Assembly (NCBI GenBank): GCA_025453975.1
Contig: JALOPI010000030.1
Location: forward strand, 1 to 46,080
Reading direction: 5' to 3'
From: Syntrophobacteraceae bacterium
Lineage (GTDB): Bacteria; Desulfobacterota; Syntrophobacteria; Syntrophobacterales; Syntrophobacteraceae
DNA length: 46,080 nt
Below are positions 44,160-46,080 of the stretch, one piece after another. Positions within the stretch are counted from its first letter, which is position 1, and each line of letters begins with the position of its first letter. The translations under genes were made by a program, and so were the position numbers. The notes below the pieces were generated by a model. The model worked only from the letters and a program-made list of their open reading frames with translations, ran no database searches and was not told the origin of the DNA.

Positions 44160-44942
44160 ATGAAATCGAAAGAGGTGTGCTGCTTTCTGGCTCTGGTGAT
44201 GCTTACGTGGTTTGCCTTTGTGACGCCCGTTCATGCCGGGGAGCCCGACGAAGGCACGATGTGGTCGGAAGGCACCACCACCACCGCGGTGGCTGATGAT
44301 TACGAGGACGAGGACCCTTTTAGGGTGGAGTCCCAGAAGGCAGCCGATCCCCTGGAGAAGTTCAACCGTGCCATGTTCACGTTCAACGACCGTCTGTACT
44401 TCTGGTTTTTGAAGCCCGTGGCCCGCGTTTACCAGGCCTTCATCCCCCAGGGCGTTCGGATGTGCATCCGCAACGCCTACCATAACGCCATGATGCCCGT
44501 CCGCTTCCTGAATTGTACGTTCCAGGGCAAATTCAGGGCCGCCGGCACGGAGCTCTCGCGCTTCGCCATCAATACGACACTGGGCGCCGGGGGACTTTTC
44601 GATTTTGCCGCCACGGAGTACCAGCTCAAACGGCATGACGAAGACTTCGGTCAAACCCTCGGGTACCACGGGATGCAGCCCAAGGCCTTCATCACCTGGC
44701 CGTTCGTGGGACCGTCCAGCGTGCGCGACACCTTCGGGACCGTCGTGGACGCCTTCCTGAACCCCCTCACCTATGTCTATCCCGAATTCTGGGTAGGAGC
44801 CGCCGTCCGCGGGGGCCGGGTCGTCAACAACACCTCCCTGACCCTGGGCGAATACGAAGACTTCAAGGAATCAGCCCTGGATCCTTATGTCTCCATGCGG
44901 GATGCCTTCCTTCAGAACCGCTCGAGAGCCATACGGGAGTAG
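44160..44942 (+). CDS. mlaA: MlaA (VacJ) outer-membrane lipid-asymmetry protein, no lipobox
   Basis: 260 residues. The MlaA core begins at DPLEKFNRAMFTFNDRLYFWFLKPVARVY. It continues with RFAINTTLGAGGLFDFA and DEDFGQTLGYHGMQ, then the YVYPEFWVG region. It removes misplaced phospholipids from the outer leaflet and hands them to MlaC. The N-terminus is a cleavable Sec signal (FLALVMLTWFAFVTPVHAG) with no lipobox cysteine, whereas E. coli MlaA is a lipoprotein. An acidic insert (DDYEDEDP) precedes the domain. GAGGAGGAG precedes the ATG. The other mla genes are not in the window. Confidence 0.92.
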   Translation: MKSKEVCCFLALVMLTWFAFVTPVHAGEPDEGTMWSEGTTTTAVADDYEDEDPFRVESQKAADPLEKFNRAMFTFNDRLYFWFLKPVARVYQAFIPQGVRMCIRNAYHNAMMPVRFLNCTFQGKFRAAGTELSRFAINTTLGAGGLFDFAATEYQLKRHDEDFGQTLGYHGMQPKAFITWPFVGPSSVRDTFGTVVDAFLNPLTYVYPEFWVGAAVRGGRVVNNTSLTLGEYEDFKESALDPYVSMRDAFLQNRSRAIRE

Positions 44943-44967
44943 GAGAAGGCTTCAAGCTTCATGCTTC

Positions 44968-45005
44968 GAGCCGAGGGCCGCCCGATGGGTGGCCCCTCGT
45001 GGCTC
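44968..45005. terminator. Bidirectional hairpin between mlaA and cobA-hemD
   Basis: GAGCC-GAGGG-CCGCCC pairs with GGGTGG-CCCCTC-GTGGCTC around a GATG loop, with small bulges. It lies between convergent genes and overlaps the hemD stop codon. A T-run is lacking, so efficiency is uncertain. Confidence 0.5.
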
Positions 45006-46080
45006 AAAGGGCGGCGTAATGGTCGCGGATGGCCTCGGCCAGGGCCTTGATGGTGTAATCGCGGGGCTGTATGTCGATCTTGAGTCCGTGCTCCTCGATC
45101 GTCCGGGAGGTGATGGGCCCGATGCTGGCGATGGCGACGCGCTCCAGGAGTGAAAGGATCTCCTCGCGGTCGAAAAGGCTGAAGAAATTGCTGACCGTCG
45201 AGGACGACGTGAAGGTCACGCAGTCGATGGAGCCCGAGCGCAGCCGGTCCACGATGTCGCCGCTCATGGCCGAGGGCAGGATGGTCTGATAGGCGGGAGT
45301 CACATCCACCCGCGCCCCCCACCGGCGGAGTGTATCCGGCAGCACCTCGCGGGCCACCATGGCCCGGGGCATCAGGAAATGCATTCCCGTCAGGTCGGCC
45401 TCCGAGAGTCCCTCCAGAACCGCCTCGGCTTTGTACTCCGCCGGCACGAGGTCGGGCTTCAATCCTTGCTTCGCCAAGGCTTCCGCCGTGGCGGGGCCGA
45501 TGGCCGCCAGCCGGATCCCCTTGAGACCCCTCACATCCATCCCCGCCAGCATCAGCCGGTCCATGAAACAGCGAACCCCGTTGACACTGGTGAAGATGAT
45601 CCAGTCGTAGCTGGACAGCCTGCCGATGGCCCCGTCCAGGGGCTCCCACGAGGGGGGAGGGGCGATCTCGATGGTCGGGAATTCGATGCACTGGGCGCCG
45701 AGACCGGAGAGGAGGGTCTTGAAGTCGCTGGCCTGCTCCCGGGCCCGGGTGACCACGATGCATCGACCGAAAAGCGGGCGGGCCTCGAACCAGTTCAGCT
45801 CGGAACGGAGGCGCACCACTTCCCCGACGACGGTGATGGCCGGAGGCTTGAGCATGGCCTTCCGGACCCGCTCACCGATGTCTTCCAGGGTCCCCACCAC
45901 CGTCTTCTGCTCCGGTGTGGTGCCCCAGCGAATGACAGCCACGGGTGTCTCGGGGGAACGGCCATGGGTGATGAGGTTCTCGCAGATCTCCGGCAGGTTC
46001 TTGACGCCCATGAAGAAGACCAGCGTGCCCACCGCCGTGGCGAGCTTGTCCCACTGGATCTTGGAATCGGCCGAATCCTC
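45004..46080 (-). CDS. hemD: CobA-HemD fusion: uroporphyrinogen-III methyltransferase / synthase (5' end cut)
   Basis: The frame is open to the right edge, so the start lies outside the window. The first visible ~95 residues (ATAVGTLVFFMGVKNLPEIC, RWGTTPEQKTVVGTLEDI, PPAITVVGEVVRLR) are the C-terminal part of a SUMT/CobA methyltransferase. The remaining ~255 residues are HemD: VVTRAREQASDFKTLLSGLG, DWIIFTSVNGVRCF, AAIGPATAEAL and CVTFTSSSTVSNFF. HemD closes hydroxymethylbilane to uroporphyrinogen III, and CobA methylates it towards sirohaem and cobalamin. The fusion channels the intermediate, which suits organisms rich in sirohaem and corrinoids. Confidence 0.95.
   Translation of the reverse strand, partial: EDSADSKIQWDKLATAVGTLVFFMGVKNLPEICENLITHGRSPETPVAVIRWGTTPEQKTVVGTLEDIGERVRKAMLKPPAITVVGEVVRLRSELNWFEARPLFGRCIVVTRAREQASDFKTLLSGLGAQCIEFPTIEIAPPPSWEPLDGAIGRLSSYDWIIFTSVNGVRCFMDRLMLAGMDVRGLKGIRLAAIGPATAEALAKQGLKPDLVPAEYKAEAVLEGLSEADLTGMHFLMPRAMVAREVLPDTLRRWGARVDVTPAYQTILPSAMSGDIVDRLRSGSIDCVTFTSSSTVSNFFSLFDREEILSLLERVAIASIGPITSRTIEEHGLKIDIQPRDYTIKALAEAIRDHYAAL

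Overview
The window looks like chromosomal DNA of a GC-rich anaerobic Desulfobacterota (deltaproteobacterial) organism, of the sulfate-reducing or syntrophic kind. The evidence is indirect: a selenocysteine-containing, Tat-exported formate dehydrogenase with a soluble iron-sulfur partner, a cytochrome bd oxidase for oxygen defence, NtrC-type sigma-54 signalling, a double-length UvrA and a fused CobA-HemD. Gram-negative envelope genes (MlaA, PBP1A, MinCDE) fit. No rRNA, tRNA, CRISPR array or phage module was seen. Almost all genes lie on the minus strand; the exceptions are trmO, one large unknown gene, a small membrane protein and mlaA.

Layout, left to right. 1-5710: a methyl-accepting chemotaxis protein (C-terminus cut by the window edge), preceded by a sigma-54-like promoter, and upstream of it a usp / CPHC-thioredoxin-HEAT / NtrC-family regulator operon. 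5890-10277: a DinG-type helicase translationally coupled to a class A penicillin-binding protein. 10434-10925: trmO (plus strand). 11086-13377: a four-PAS HisKA_2 histidine kinase. 13451-14257: an IS200-like RAYT transposase framed by GGGGTCGGACC-type inverted motifs. 14501-17572: a 1023-residue membrane-linked protein of unknown function. 17559-17832: a short repeat-bounded segment that looks like a non-autonomous relative of the RAYT element. 17838-18236: a small secreted protein.

18409-23876 is a YbhGFSR-type ABC-2 exporter: membrane fusion protein, double ATPase and two permeases, with stop/start overlaps. 23975-26493 is cydA-cydB plus a 39-codon membrane peptide resembling the small accessory subunits of bd oxidases. 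26833-32202 reads OsmC-like, MoaD/ThiS-like, minE, minD, minC, a HAD nucleotidase-like gene and an acyl-CoA transferase/GNAT fusion (transcribed right to left). 32420-37258 is fdhE, the formate dehydrogenase iron-sulfur subunit and the selenocysteine catalytic subunit (UGA codon with an adjacent SECIS-like hairpin). 37584-43310 encodes two complete UvrA units in one 1908-residue chain. The right end holds a GlsB/YeaQ-type small membrane protein, mlaA, and a CobA-HemD fusion cut at its 5' end by the window edge.

The most promising undescribed item is the 14.5-17.6 kb protein. It has a sequence stretch reminiscent of a decayed PHP-type phosphoesterase, followed by a membrane domain, and its stop codon lies inside a repeat motif shared with the neighbouring transposase element. 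The sigma-54 promoter/regulator/chemoreceptor arrangement, the acyl-CoA transferase lacking its expected catalytic glutamate, and the tandem UvrA also merit a second look. All family assignments are from reading the sequence; no search was run.
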